Below, one piece after another: positions 26,101-34,633 of a stretch of DNA of 64,000 bases. This stretch comes from Marinobacter sp. NP-4(2019) (GTDB lineage: Bacteria > Pseudomonadota > Gammaproteobacteria > Pseudomonadales > Oleiphilaceae), in the NCBI RefSeq assembly GCF_003994855.1, contig NZ_CP034142.1, forward strand, positions 3,844,001 through 3,908,000, in the 5' to 3' direction. The notes beneath the pieces are model-generated. The model searched no databases and was not told the origin of the DNA. It saw nothing but the letters and a program-made list of their open reading frames with translations. Made by a program: the position numbers and the translations under genes. Positions within the stretch are counted from its first letter, which is position 1, and the number at the start of each line of letters is the position of its first letter.

Positions 26101-26781
26101 ATGACCCAGGACGAACTGAAAAAAGCCGTTGCCAAGGCCGCACTGGATTACATTGCCCCCCGCCTTGATAGCGACAGCGTTATTGGTGTCGGCACCGGCA
26201 GCACCGCCAATTTCTTTATCGACCTGCTGGCGGACATCCGCAATGAATTCGATGGCGCCGTAGCCAGTTCGGACGCCACCGCAGAACGTCTGAAGAGCCA
26301 CGGTATTCCCGTGTACGATCTGAACAGCGTCGGCGAGCTGGAGTTCTACGTGGACGGCGCCGACGAGACCAACGAACACCTGGAACTGATCAAGGGCGGC
26401 GGTGGCGCACTCACCCGGGAAAAGATCGTGGCCGCCGTTGCCAAGACCTTCATCTGTATTGCCGACGAGTCCAAGCTGGTCGGCACCCTCGGAACCTTCC
26501 CGCTACCGGTCGAGGTCATTCCCATGGCCCGCAGCCATGTCGGTCGTGAAATTGTCCGCCTCGGCGGCGACCCGGTCTACCGCGAAGGCTTCACCACCGA
26601 CAATGGCAATATCATCCTGGACATTCACAACATGGATATATCCCGCCCCATTCAGGTTGAAGAGAAGCTGAACCAGATTGTCGGGATCGTTACCAACGGA
26701 CTGTTCGCCCGCCGTCCGGCGGATCTGTTGCTACTGGGCACCAGTAGCGGCGTAAAAAGCATCCCCCGCCAGGGGAGCTAA
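26101..26781 (+). CDS. rpiA: Ribose-5-phosphate isomerase A
   Basis: Encodes 226 residues. RpiA interconverts ribose 5-phosphate and ribulose 5-phosphate in the pentose phosphate pathway. Catalytic and phosphate-binding motifs are intact: GVGTGSTANFFID (about 27-39), FYVDGADETN with the catalytic Asp pair, and LIKGGGGALTREKIVA (about 97-112). A GGAG ribosome site precedes the ATG. Next to ilvA in opposite orientation, as in many pseudomonads. Confidence 0.96.
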   Translation: MTQDELKKAVAKAALDYIAPRLDSDSVIGVGTGSTANFFIDLLADIRNEFDGAVASSDATAERLKSHGIPVYDLNSVGELEFYVDGADETNEHLELIKGGGGALTREKIVAAVAKTFICIADESKLVGTLGTFPLPVEVIPMARSHVGREIVRLGGDPVYREGFTTDNGNIILDIHNMDISRPIQVEEKLNQIVGIVTNGLFARRPADLLLLGTSSGVKSIPRQGS

Positions 26782-26830
26782 CCTACTTCAGTCGGACTTT
26801 CTGGCAATTCAGGCCAGCCAGCCCCACCCC

Positions 26831-26852
26831 ATACCAAGCGCTTGCTTGGTAT
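26831..26852. promoter_or_regulatory. Palindromic operator candidate before the acyl-CoA dehydrogenase
   Basis: Arms ATACCAAGC (26831-26839) and GCTTGGTAT (26844-26852) are perfectly complementary across 4 bp. The site lies 54 bp before the GTG start, in the place expected for a promoter-proximal operator. ACCAAGC/GCTTGGT half-sites are of the kind used by TetR-family repressors of acyl-CoA catabolism. The regulator gene is not in the window. Confidence 0.55.
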
Positions 26853-26905
26853 TCGCAATTGAGCGACACTGCCTCCCAAGGTTTACGATCATTGGGAGGT
26901 TGTCC

Positions 26906-28045
26906 GTGTCCGATTACTTCAACGATATTCATGAACAGGCCCGCCTGAGCGCGCGCAAGTTTGTTGCCACCCATGTGCTTCCCCACATTGACGATTGGGA
27001 AGAATCCGGTGAGTTTCCCCGTGATATTTACAAGAAGGCCGGCGATGCCGGGTTGCTCGGCATTGGATTTCCGGAAGCCCTCGGTGGCACCGGAGAGGGG
27101 GACGTGTTCCTGAAAGTTGCCGTTTCCGAGGAACTGATGCGCTCTACCTCAGGCGGTCTGGTGGCCAGCCTCGGCTCGCTGGACATTGGCCTGCCACCGG
27201 TTGCCAAGTGGGCGCAACCCGAGGTGCGTGAACAGATCGTGCCGCCGGTGCTGCGCGGCGAGAAAATTGCCGCCCTCGCCATCACCGAACCCGGCGGCGG
27301 TTCTGATGTGGCCAACATCAAGACCCGTGCCGTCCGCGATGGCGACCATTACATCGTCAATGGCAGCAAGACCTTCATCACCAGCGGCATGCGTGCCGAT
27401 CACTACACCGTTGCCGTTCGCACCGGGGGCGAAGGGCATGGTGGCATCAGCCTGTTACTGATCGACCGCGACATGCCGGGTTTCTCCACCGGCAGGAAGC
27501 TGCGAAAAATGGGCTGGTGGGCCAGCGACACTGCAGAGCTGTTTTTCGAGGACTGCCGCGTGCCTGCCAACCGCCTGATCGGCGCCGAGAACGCCGGCTT
27601 CATTGCCATCATGAGCAACTTCCTGGCCGAACGCCTGATGCTGTCCATCATGGCTTACACCACAGCGGACATTGCGCTGGAGGCGTCACTCGCCTACGCC
27701 AAACAACGTCAGGCTTTCGGCCGCTCCATTGACCGTTTCCAGGTGACCCGCCACAAACTGGTGGACATGGCCACCCAGGTGGAGATCGCACGGGAGTACA
27801 CCTACCGCTGCGCCGCGCTGATGCAGGCCGGCAAGAACCCCATCAAACAGGTGGCCATGGCCAAGAACTTTGCGGTGGAGGTGTGTGAGAAAGTCACCCG
27901 TGAGGCGGTTCAGATCCACGGCGGCATGGGCTACATGCGGGAGTCGGTGGTGGAGCGGCTATACCGGGATGCGAAGATCCTGTCCATCGGCGGCGGCACC
28001 GATGAAATCATGAAGGAACTGATCGCCAAGCAAATGCGACTCTGA
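26906..28045 (+). CDS. Acyl-CoA dehydrogenase family protein
   Basis: Encodes 379 residues, the normal length of the short/medium-chain family. The N-terminal helical domain has DAGLLGIGFPEALGGTG, the middle beta domain has ALAITEPGGGSDVANIKTRA and FITSGMRADHY (FAD contact), and the C-terminal domain has RQAFGRSIDRFQVTRHKLVDMA and VQIHGGMGYMRE. It oxidises an acyl-CoA to the enoyl-CoA, passing electrons to ETF. The chain-length or branched specificity cannot be read. The GTG at 26906 with GGGAGGT six bases before it is chosen over an upstream frame extension. Confidence 0.92.
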   Translation: MSDYFNDIHEQARLSARKFVATHVLPHIDDWEESGEFPRDIYKKAGDAGLLGIGFPEALGGTGEGDVFLKVAVSEELMRSTSGGLVASLGSLDIGLPPVAKWAQPEVREQIVPPVLRGEKIAALAITEPGGGSDVANIKTRAVRDGDHYIVNGSKTFITSGMRADHYTVAVRTGGEGHGGISLLLIDRDMPGFSTGRKLRKMGWWASDTAELFFEDCRVPANRLIGAENAGFIAIMSNFLAERLMLSIMAYTTADIALEASLAYAKQRQAFGRSIDRFQVTRHKLVDMATQVEIAREYTYRCAALMQAGKNPIKQVAMAKNFAVEVCEKVTREAVQIHGGMGYMRESVVERLYRDAKILSIGGGTDEIMKELIAKQMRL

Positions 28046-28141
28046 AGAGAGACCAACGTTTAGTTTCGATCCACAACAGAGTCCCGTATAATTGCGCCCA
28101 CTTTTTAAACGCAGTTAAACGTACCTCAGGAAGGATTGCTC

Positions 28142-28669
28142 ATGAACTTCGACAACATCCCGGCAGGCAAGAACCCGCCAGAAGACATCTACGTCGCCAT
28201 TGAAATTCCGTCGAACAGCTCGCCGGTCAAGTACGAGCTGGACAAGGACATGGGCGCCCTGCTGGTCGACCGTTTCATGGCTACTCCCATGTTTTACCCG
28301 GCCAACTATGGCTTCATCCCCCATACCCTGGCCGATGACGGTGACCCCCTCGACGTTCTGGTCGTCACTCCGTACCCGGTTCAGGCAGGCTCTGTCATCC
28401 GCTGCCGCCCGGTAGGCGTGCTGAACATGGAAGACGAAGCCGGTGGTGATGCCAAGCTGGTCGCGGTTCCCCACGACAAGCTGACTGCGTCCTACAAGGG
28501 TGTGCAGGACGTCGAAGACCTGCCTCAGTTGCTGCGGGACCAGATCCAGCACTTCTTCGAGAACTACAAAACCCTGGAGCCGGGCAAGTGGGTCAAGGTA
28601 CAGGGCTGGGGCAACGCCGAGGAAGCCAGGAAAGCCATCGTCGATTCGGTTAACGCCTACAAGGGTTAA
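28142..28669 (+). CDS. ppa: Inorganic pyrophosphatase
   Basis: Encodes 175 residues. This family I soluble pyrophosphatase splits diphosphate and pulls biosynthetic reactions forward. The metal-binding core DDGDPLDVLVV (about 66-76) and the upstream ANYGFIPHTL are intact, as is DVEDLPQLLRDQIQHFF. The ATG at 28142 follows an AGGAAGG site. A TATAAT at 28087-28092 is a likely -10, though the -35 is poor. A strong intrinsic terminator follows. Confidence 0.97.
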   Translation: MNFDNIPAGKNPPEDIYVAIEIPSNSSPVKYELDKDMGALLVDRFMATPMFYPANYGFIPHTLADDGDPLDVLVVTPYPVQAGSVIRCRPVGVLNMEDEAGGDAKLVAVPHDKLTASYKGVQDVEDLPQLLRDQIQHFFENYKTLEPGKWVKVQGWGNAEEARKAIVDSVNAYKG

Positions 28670-28680
28670 ACGCCGCACTC

Positions 28681-28720
28681 GCACAAAAAACCGGGCCATG
28701 ACAGCCCGGTTTTTTTGTGC
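28681..28720 (+). terminator. Intrinsic terminator of ppa
   Basis: AACCGGGC and GCCCGGTT pair around a 7-nt loop, flanked by an A-run on the left and seven T on the right, 15 bp after the ppa stop. The symmetric A/T flanks make it usable in both directions, so it may also end the DUF2333 transcript arriving from the other strand. Confidence 0.9.
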
Positions 28721-28756
28721 CTGGATCAGAGCCGGCAGCCCGGCTGTCACGGGGGG

Positions 28757-29809
28757 TCAGCCCCGGGACAGCAGATCCCGCATGTCACTGATCGCAGCGC
28801 TGGCGCGGGACAGGTAGGCCGCCATGGTCAGGGAATGGTTCGCCAGTACCCCGAAACCGCTGCCGTTGAGGATCACCGGACTCCACATAGCGCCCTGAGC
28901 GCCTTCCAGCTCGATGATAATCTGCTTCACACTGGCCATGGCATTTTTATCGTTCAACACCTTGCGGAAGTCGACCTCAATGGCCTGGAAAATGTGCAAC
29001 AGGGCCCAGGAACTGCCGCGGGCTTCATAGAACACGTCGTCGATCTTGGTCCAGGGGGTCTTGACCTCCTCCCCCGTGGCCTCCTCGGCCAGCGGATCAT
29101 CGGGGTTGATGGTGGCGACCGCCTCCGATACGGAGGTCTTGCCAACACTCTCACCCAGGGTACGGGACAGGCTGCCGAGACGGGTCTCCAGGTCCGCCAG
29201 CCAGTTGTTCAGGTTGTCCGCCCGGGCAAAAAACTGGGCAGAGGGCTGGTCCCGACGCGACAGCCGGTCCAGATAGCGATACAGCGCTTCGATACCCCGG
29301 CGGTATTCCGCCTCGGTGGAAGGAATGGCCCAGCTGCCACTGTCAAAATGGAACTGGGGTTCCGCCACGATCAGGTCCGGATCTTCCGCCGACTGGCTCT
29401 GGGACCGGCTGATATCCTTGCGCATGGCCCGGGACAAATCCCGCAGCTGTACCAGCGCGCCGTACTCCCAGCTTGGCATGTTGTCCAACCACAGCCCGGG
29501 CGGAAAGATGTCGTTGGAAATATAGCCACCGGACTTGTCCAGCAGGGTTTCCGCAACACGGATCATGGTCACGGTGGTGGCAAACCCCGCCACCGGCTCC
29601 CGATCCATTTCAGAAGCCACGGCGCGGGTATGCTCCCGCACCGAAAAGGTGTCCGGCTCGCTGCTCCAGAACATACCCAGTATCACCGTTACCAGCAGAT
29701 ACACGCCCAGTACAATGAGGATGAATTTACCAATCACACCGCTTCCATCGGTGTAATCCTGTACATCGTCCTTACGATCCCTGAAATACTGTCTGATTCT
29801 GCCCGGCAT
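28757..29809 (-). CDS. DUF2333 family membrane-anchored protein
   Basis: Encodes 350 residues. A cytoplasmic basic start (GRIRQYFRDRKDD) is followed by one membrane helix (about 26-46, GKFILIVLGVYLLVTVILGMFW), and the rest is a helical periplasmic domain. This is the DUF2333 family of unknown function. Notable segments are GYISNDIFPPGLWLDNMPSWEYGAL and the C-terminal VILNGSGFGVLANHSLTMAAYLSRA. It lies 18 bp after the LapD-like gene on the same strand, so the two are probably one operon. Confidence 0.88.
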   Translation of the reverse strand: MPGRIRQYFRDRKDDVQDYTDGSGVIGKFILIVLGVYLLVTVILGMFWSSEPDTFSVREHTRAVASEMDREPVAGFATTVTMIRVAETLLDKSGGYISNDIFPPGLWLDNMPSWEYGALVQLRDLSRAMRKDISRSQSQSAEDPDLIVAEPQFHFDSGSWAIPSTEAEYRRGIEALYRYLDRLSRRDQPSAQFFARADNLNNWLADLETRLGSLSRTLGESVGKTSVSEAVATINPDDPLAEEATGEEVKTPWTKIDDVFYEARGSSWALLHIFQAIEVDFRKVLNDKNAMASVKQIIIELEGAQGAMWSPVILNGSGFGVLANHSLTMAAYLSRASAAISDMRDLLSRG

Positions 29810-29827
29810 CGGTTACTCAACCCCCTG

Positions 29828-31822
29828 TCAGTTATCGTTATCCGCCTGGAACGGCCGGCCCAGATGGTACCCCATCGCACCATCCACACCCAATGTACAC
29901 AAGACCTTGTATTCTTCGGCGGTCTCTACGCCTGTCGCGAACACTTTTACCCCCCGACTATGGGCGATTGCCACCACAGACTCCAGATAAAAGCGGTTTT
30001 CTTCATGGCTATCAATACCATGAATAAAGCTGTTATCAATACGAAGGCCCTGGAACCTCAGATTCCTCAGGTAACTGAAAGGTACGCCGCCGACCCCGAA
30101 GCGGTCCACCAGGACCGCCACATTGAGCCGGTTCAGCGCTCGCACCAGCAAGCCGACCGCCGTCCGGTGATGGTGCACGGTTTGTTCCGAAATACCAACC
30201 CAGAGGCGTTCACGCGCAGGCCCGGCCGACTCCAGACGCTCAATCAGGTCTTGCCGGAACGATTCACTGGCAACGGAGGAAGCCCCCAGGGTCAACGCCA
30301 GACTCGACTGTGGTTGTCGTTCAAGCAGAAGAAGCGCATGACGCGCCACCAGCCGGTCAATGTCCGCGATCATATCGAAGCGCTCGGCGATTGGCACAAA
30401 CACCGCAGCCCTGAGCTCACCCTCATCGCTCTCGATACGTGAAAACACCTGATGATAGACCAGATCGCCATTGCCGTTGACCACCATGGGCTGCAGCCAC
30501 AGTGACAAACGGTCCTGATCAATGGCACGGCGGATTATCGCGCGCCAGGTTTCCAGATTGTGATGACCGGTCCGCTCCGGGTCCGCCGCGTAGCACTCGG
30601 TCTGGGGACTGGTCTGAGCCTGTCGCAGCGCCTCATCCGCTGCGGTCATCAGTTCCCGTGCATTCCGGCTTTCCAGCGCCTGAGCCACGCCAGCGTGGAC
30701 CATCACCTCCATGGGGGATGCCCGGTCAGCATACACACCATCCAGTTCTTCGATCAGTTGATGACACCAGACAACGCCATCTGCCTGGGTCACTCCGGGC
30801 AAAAAAATGGCGAATTCGGCACCACTTCTACGGCCGGCAAATGCGCCCGTGTGGGCCCGGACAAACTGATTGATAACGCCAGCAATACCCAGAAGCAAAC
30901 GGTCACCTTCACTACGGCCATAGGTCTGGTTGTACAGAGCAAAGTCGTCGAGCTGTATCAGGAACAATACCCCCGGAGCCGCCCGCTCCTCCGATTCCAC
31001 CTCAACTTTCAGGCGCTGATCGAAGGCACTGCGGCTGGCCAGCCCGGTGACGCTGTCTTCATTACTGACCCGCCGCAGGTGTTGAATCAGTTTCGCCTGT
31101 CCCTCGAACAGGTCGCCGAGGTCATCCGCCATCTGGTTCATCGCACGGGTGACCTGGTTCAGGTCACGAGTAGAATTTATCTCGACACGCTTGCGAAAGT
31201 CTCTTCGCCCCAGCGCCTCGGCCTGCTTTTCCAGCGCTTTCAGCGGCTTGAGCAGCCGTCTCACCATCCAGAACAACAACAATAATCCGATGGTGCCAAC
31301 CACCATGGTTCCGCCGATCATCCCTATGGTCACATGCCAGAGATCGCGATAAGCCCGCCCCGGGTGACTGACGACTTCCACATACCCGAGACGGGACCAG
31401 CCACGCACCACCTCCGCCTGCCCCACAGGCAAAGGCAAGTCCGCCAATGACACAAACCAGGACGGTACACCGGCACTGGACAGCCTCGCCTGCCGGCCTG
31501 CGATCCATTCACCCTGATGATCGAAATACACCACCGACAGGTACCTGCCACTGTCAAAAACCGAGTCAATCAATGATGCAGACGCCACAGGATCACGGCC
31601 ATCAATGGCGTTGGACAGCGACAACCCCACCGCGGTCGCCCCGTCGCGGGCATGCCCCTCCAGTTGATCCGACACATAGTCCCGGAAACGATCAAAGCTA
31701 AAGGCAAGGCTGGCCAGCAGAATCAGCAGCAGCAAGCTGCCGGTATAGAGCAATAGCAGGGAACGAAGGGAAATCAGCCCCCTCTGGTGAAAAGGCATAG
31801 CTAGAGACTGCATCCGTGCCAT
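29828..31822 (-). CDS. LapD-type c-di-GMP receptor with degenerate GGDEF and EAL domains
   Basis: Encodes 664 residues. A membrane helix (about 22-43) leads into a LapD/MoxY N-terminal periplasmic domain (about 44-155) whose end carries the family block SHPGRAYRDLW. Then come a second membrane helix (about 160-182), HAMP, a GGDEF-like domain in which GGDEF reads SGAEF, and an EAL-like domain in which the EAL signature reads HQVFS. Both catalytic sites are therefore lost, as in LapD, which binds c-di-GMP and holds the protease LapG to control a surface adhesin. Neither lapG nor an adhesin gene is in the window. An optimal GGAGG nine bases upstream supports the start. Confidence 0.87.
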   Translation of the reverse strand: MARMQSLAMPFHQRGLISLRSLLLLYTGSLLLLILLASLAFSFDRFRDYVSDQLEGHARDGATAVGLSLSNAIDGRDPVASASLIDSVFDSGRYLSVVYFDHQGEWIAGRQARLSSAGVPSWFVSLADLPLPVGQAEVVRGWSRLGYVEVVSHPGRAYRDLWHVTIGMIGGTMVVGTIGLLLLFWMVRRLLKPLKALEKQAEALGRRDFRKRVEINSTRDLNQVTRAMNQMADDLGDLFEGQAKLIQHLRRVSNEDSVTGLASRSAFDQRLKVEVESEERAAPGVLFLIQLDDFALYNQTYGRSEGDRLLLGIAGVINQFVRAHTGAFAGRRSGAEFAIFLPGVTQADGVVWCHQLIEELDGVYADRASPMEVMVHAGVAQALESRNARELMTAADEALRQAQTSPQTECYAADPERTGHHNLETWRAIIRRAIDQDRLSLWLQPMVVNGNGDLVYHQVFSRIESDEGELRAAVFVPIAERFDMIADIDRLVARHALLLLERQPQSSLALTLGASSVASESFRQDLIERLESAGPARERLWVGISEQTVHHHRTAVGLLVRALNRLNVAVLVDRFGVGGVPFSYLRNLRFQGLRIDNSFIHGIDSHEENRFYLESVVAIAHSRGVKVFATGVETAEEYKVLCTLGVDGAMGYHLGRPFQADNDN

Positions 31823-32019
31823 AACTGGCGGCCTCCGGGGCCTGTCTGACCCTGAATGATGAGGTTCTGCCGGGACACTGATGTGATCTGCCCCGCAGAG
31901 TTGACAAACATTTACATTGCATGATCTACGCCGACAACACTAAACACTATAGACTCTGTGGAGGACTCGTGTCCCGGAGAGGGGCGACTCAGTAACGAGA
32001 AAAGGCAGGTCGGATTACA

Positions 32020-33633
32020 ATGAACGATGAAAGCCAGAAAGAGAAACTCAGACAACACTTTGCCCGCCGCGTAACAACACAGGCAAGAGTGGTGCTCGAC
32101 ACCTGGCAGAAAATTCATGGTAACAACCAGCAATCCGCCGCCTTTCGCGGGGACTTCATCACCGCCACGGACAAACTGGTCCGCTATGCCCAGCGCTTCG
32201 AAATGGCCGGCCATTCCGATGCCGGCAAAAAGGTACTGACGCTCCTTGAAGACTGGCCGACCGGAGAGAACCTTCCGGAAGGCCTGGAACGGCAGCTGCA
32301 GGATGCCATAGAGCTCCTGTCTCGCAACACACTTCGCCGAACCGATGAAAACACGGCGGATACCCCCCGGCAGTTTCGCCGGACGCCGGTTTATATTGCC
32401 CTGGCCAATGATGAAATGGCCAGGCGGCTGATTCGCCAGCTGGAATTTTTCGGTTTCCGGGCCTCGGCATTCAGTGACGCCGACCAGCTTATTGAAGCCT
32501 GCGCCCTGCACAAGCCCGAAACCATCCTGATGGACGTCAATTTCGGTGATAAAGCCAACGCCGGAATCGCCACTATCGAGTGCCTGCAGGAACGCCATGA
32601 CACCCCCATCCCCGTCATCTTCATGAGCGATGAGGATGGCACAATCGAAACCCGCCTGCGGGCTTCCCGCTGCGGAGGTGAAGAGTTCTTCTATCCGGCG
32701 GTCGACCCCGGCCAACTGATCGAGAAAATCGAAAGTTATACCCATGGCAACACGGTGGAGCCATACCGGGTACTGGTGCTGGACGACTCCCGCGCTCAGG
32801 CCAAGTTCATGGAAACCGTCCTGAAAAAAGCCGGCATGAAGGCCCACATCATTACCGACCCGATGCAGATTATTCATGCACTGGAAGAGTTCTCACCGGA
32901 AATCATTGTCCTCGACATGTACATGCCCGGATGCACCGGCATGGAGATCGCACGGGTGATCCGCCAGCAGGACAAACTGCACAGCGTTCCCATCATCTAT
33001 CTGTCCGCCGAGGAGGACGTTTCCAAGCAGCTGCACGCCATGAGCCTCGGGGGCGACGACTTCCTGACCAAACCCATCGATCCCAAACACCTGGTCGCCA
33101 CCATTCACAACCGCGGACGACGTGCCCGCTCCCTGCTGGCTCTGATGATCCGGGACAGCCTCACCGGCCTGTACAACCACACTCACACTCTCCATCTACT
33201 GGATCAGGAGATTGCTCGCGCAAAGCTGAAGGAGACATCCCTATGCTTTGCGATGATCGACATCGACTATTTCAAGAAAGTGAACGATACGTTTGGCCAC
33301 CCGATCGGCGATCGCGTGTTACGCAGCTTGTCCATGTTCCTCAAACAGCGCCTGCGTAAGACCGATCATATCGGCCGCTATGGCGGAGAAGAATTCGCCA
33401 TCATTCTGCCCGACACCCGGGAAAGCGATGCCCGCAACGTGCTCAATGAAATCCGTGAGCGCTTCTCGGAACTGCAACAGCCCGCCGGCGACCGGGATTT
33501 CAATGTCACGTTCAGTTGCGGTGTGGCAGCCTGGACCGGCGACAGCTCCCAGGCCCTGTGTGAGCGCGCTGACCGGGCACTGTACAAGGCCAAGGAACTT
33601 GGCAGGAACTGTGTGACGGCGGCCACGGACTGA
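32020..33633 (+). CDS. Diguanylate cyclase response regulator with two receiver domains
   Basis: Encodes 537 residues. After a helical, Hpt-like N-terminal region (about 1-115) there is a first receiver (about 125-245), a second receiver (about 250-370, with VLDDS and the phosphoacceptor in VLDMYMPG) and a C-terminal GGDEF domain (about 375-537) with the intact active site RYGGEEFAII. It should make c-di-GMP from two GTP in response to phosphorylation. No I-site RxxD was identified with confidence. No kinase gene is adjacent. It is divergent from the LapD-like gene, a natural producer-receiver pairing. Confidence 0.9.
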   Translation: MNDESQKEKLRQHFARRVTTQARVVLDTWQKIHGNNQQSAAFRGDFITATDKLVRYAQRFEMAGHSDAGKKVLTLLEDWPTGENLPEGLERQLQDAIELLSRNTLRRTDENTADTPRQFRRTPVYIALANDEMARRLIRQLEFFGFRASAFSDADQLIEACALHKPETILMDVNFGDKANAGIATIECLQERHDTPIPVIFMSDEDGTIETRLRASRCGGEEFFYPAVDPGQLIEKIESYTHGNTVEPYRVLVLDDSRAQAKFMETVLKKAGMKAHIITDPMQIIHALEEFSPEIIVLDMYMPGCTGMEIARVIRQQDKLHSVPIIYLSAEEDVSKQLHAMSLGGDDFLTKPIDPKHLVATIHNRGRRARSLLALMIRDSLTGLYNHTHTLHLLDQEIARAKLKETSLCFAMIDIDYFKKVNDTFGHPIGDRVLRSLSMFLKQRLRKTDHIGRYGGEEFAIILPDTRESDARNVLNEIRERFSELQQPAGDRDFNVTFSCGVAAWTGDSSQALCERADRALYKAKELGRNCVTAATD

Positions 33634-33640
33634 CGCCCGG

Positions 33641-34633
33641 TCAGTCCCGTTCCAGCGTCAGATACACCGCTGTCTGATTCAGCAACTGATAGGCGACCTC
33701 ACCAAAGGTGATCGGCCCCGTCAACTGGCCGGTGCGTTGCCCTTCCAGATTCGAGTCCAGATAGTTCAATATGCAGTTGCAACTGAACAGCACCTCACCG
33801 GAATCCTCCGGCATAGCGGCCAGAAAAGCCTCGGGGTAATTGTCCACCGGTTTGGCGAATCGATAACGAACCCCCTCGAAAACCGGGGCATAGAATCGGA
33901 CAGATCTTTCCTGTGCATCCACCGCCTGAATACTGACATTGACCAGTGCTCCACAGTAATCCGCCACCAGCGGCCCGCGCCTGTCGGTGCCAGACGCCTG
34001 CAGGGTATCCGCGAGGTTGCCCGGCTGACCATCGATCAGGCAGTCTTCCGCGGAGAACCCCGTGGCGGCAAATTCCAGCTCCGGTCCATCGCCCGCCTCG
34101 AACAAGTTGACCGTGTGCACCGTAACGGATTCATGCTCAGGCAACTGGACATGCAGGACAACAGCCCGATCGGTAAACAGATCGCCGGTACGACCATCCA
34201 CCACGGCTGCACTGACCTGCCCTAGCTCCGCCACATGCACGCCGGATACCCAACCCGCTATTGGCTTGATAAACATATCGAAGTAGGTGGGCGCATAGCG
34301 CGCATAGTCTTCCAGTACCCGACTACCGGCAGGCAGGATAATAAGGGAGTAGCCATGTTCGGGGGCGTCCTCCAGGACATGGGGAAGATGGTCGCCATCA
34401 TAGTTCCTGATCGACGCTCCGACTCCATGCAGGCATTGGACATAAACAAAATCCCGGCTACACAGGCCGCCCTGACTGGCGACAAAATAAGGTGTCGTTC
34501 CGCCAATCCAGTTGCCTTTCGGCAGCGCCAGCAACAGCTCCCGGTCACCGGCGATACTCAGCGCCGCACCGGAATCAATCAGCGCCGATGCCTGGTCCGG
34601 CGTCATCAGTCCGTTACGGGAACCGTCACTCAT
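33641..34633 (-). CDS. DUF6976-like protein with FIST-like C-terminal motif
   Basis: Encodes 330 residues. No signal peptide or membrane helix. The N-terminal part includes LPKGNWIGGTTPYFV and a Cys pair region, and the C-terminal part contains VLFSCNCILNYLD followed by GPITFGEVAYQLLNQTAVYLTLE. That last pattern (GE, then LNQT, then a hydrophobic strand) resembles the end of FIST_C domains, including the FIST protein at the left of this window. The function is unknown. An ATG at 34633 overlapping the upstream gene by 8 bp is preferred to the longer open frame, whose first 39 residues only mirror the neighbour's sequence in another frame. Confidence 0.75.
   Translation of the reverse strand: MSDGSRNGLMTPDQASALIDSGAALSIAGDRELLLALPKGNWIGGTTPYFVASQGGLCSRDFVYVQCLHGVGASIRNYDGDHLPHVLEDAPEHGYSLIILPAGSRVLEDYARYAPTYFDMFIKPIAGWVSGVHVAELGQVSAAVVDGRTGDLFTDRAVVLHVQLPEHESVTVHTVNLFEAGDGPELEFAATGFSAEDCLIDGQPGNLADTLQASGTDRRGPLVADYCGALVNVSIQAVDAQERSVRFYAPVFEGVRYRFAKPVDNYPEAFLAAMPEDSGEVLFSCNCILNYLDSNLEGQRTGQLTGPITFGEVAYQLLNQTAVYLTLERD

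Noticed and set aside
28715..30442. 575-codon open frame on the plus strand
   Set aside because: It covers both the DUF2333 and the LapD-like gene on the other strand and has no recognisable domain. It also starts inside the ppa terminator.
31901..31929. TTGACA before the diguanylate cyclase as a full promoter
   Set aside because: The hexamer is consensus, but no -10 element lies at proper spacing, so it was not listed as a promoter.
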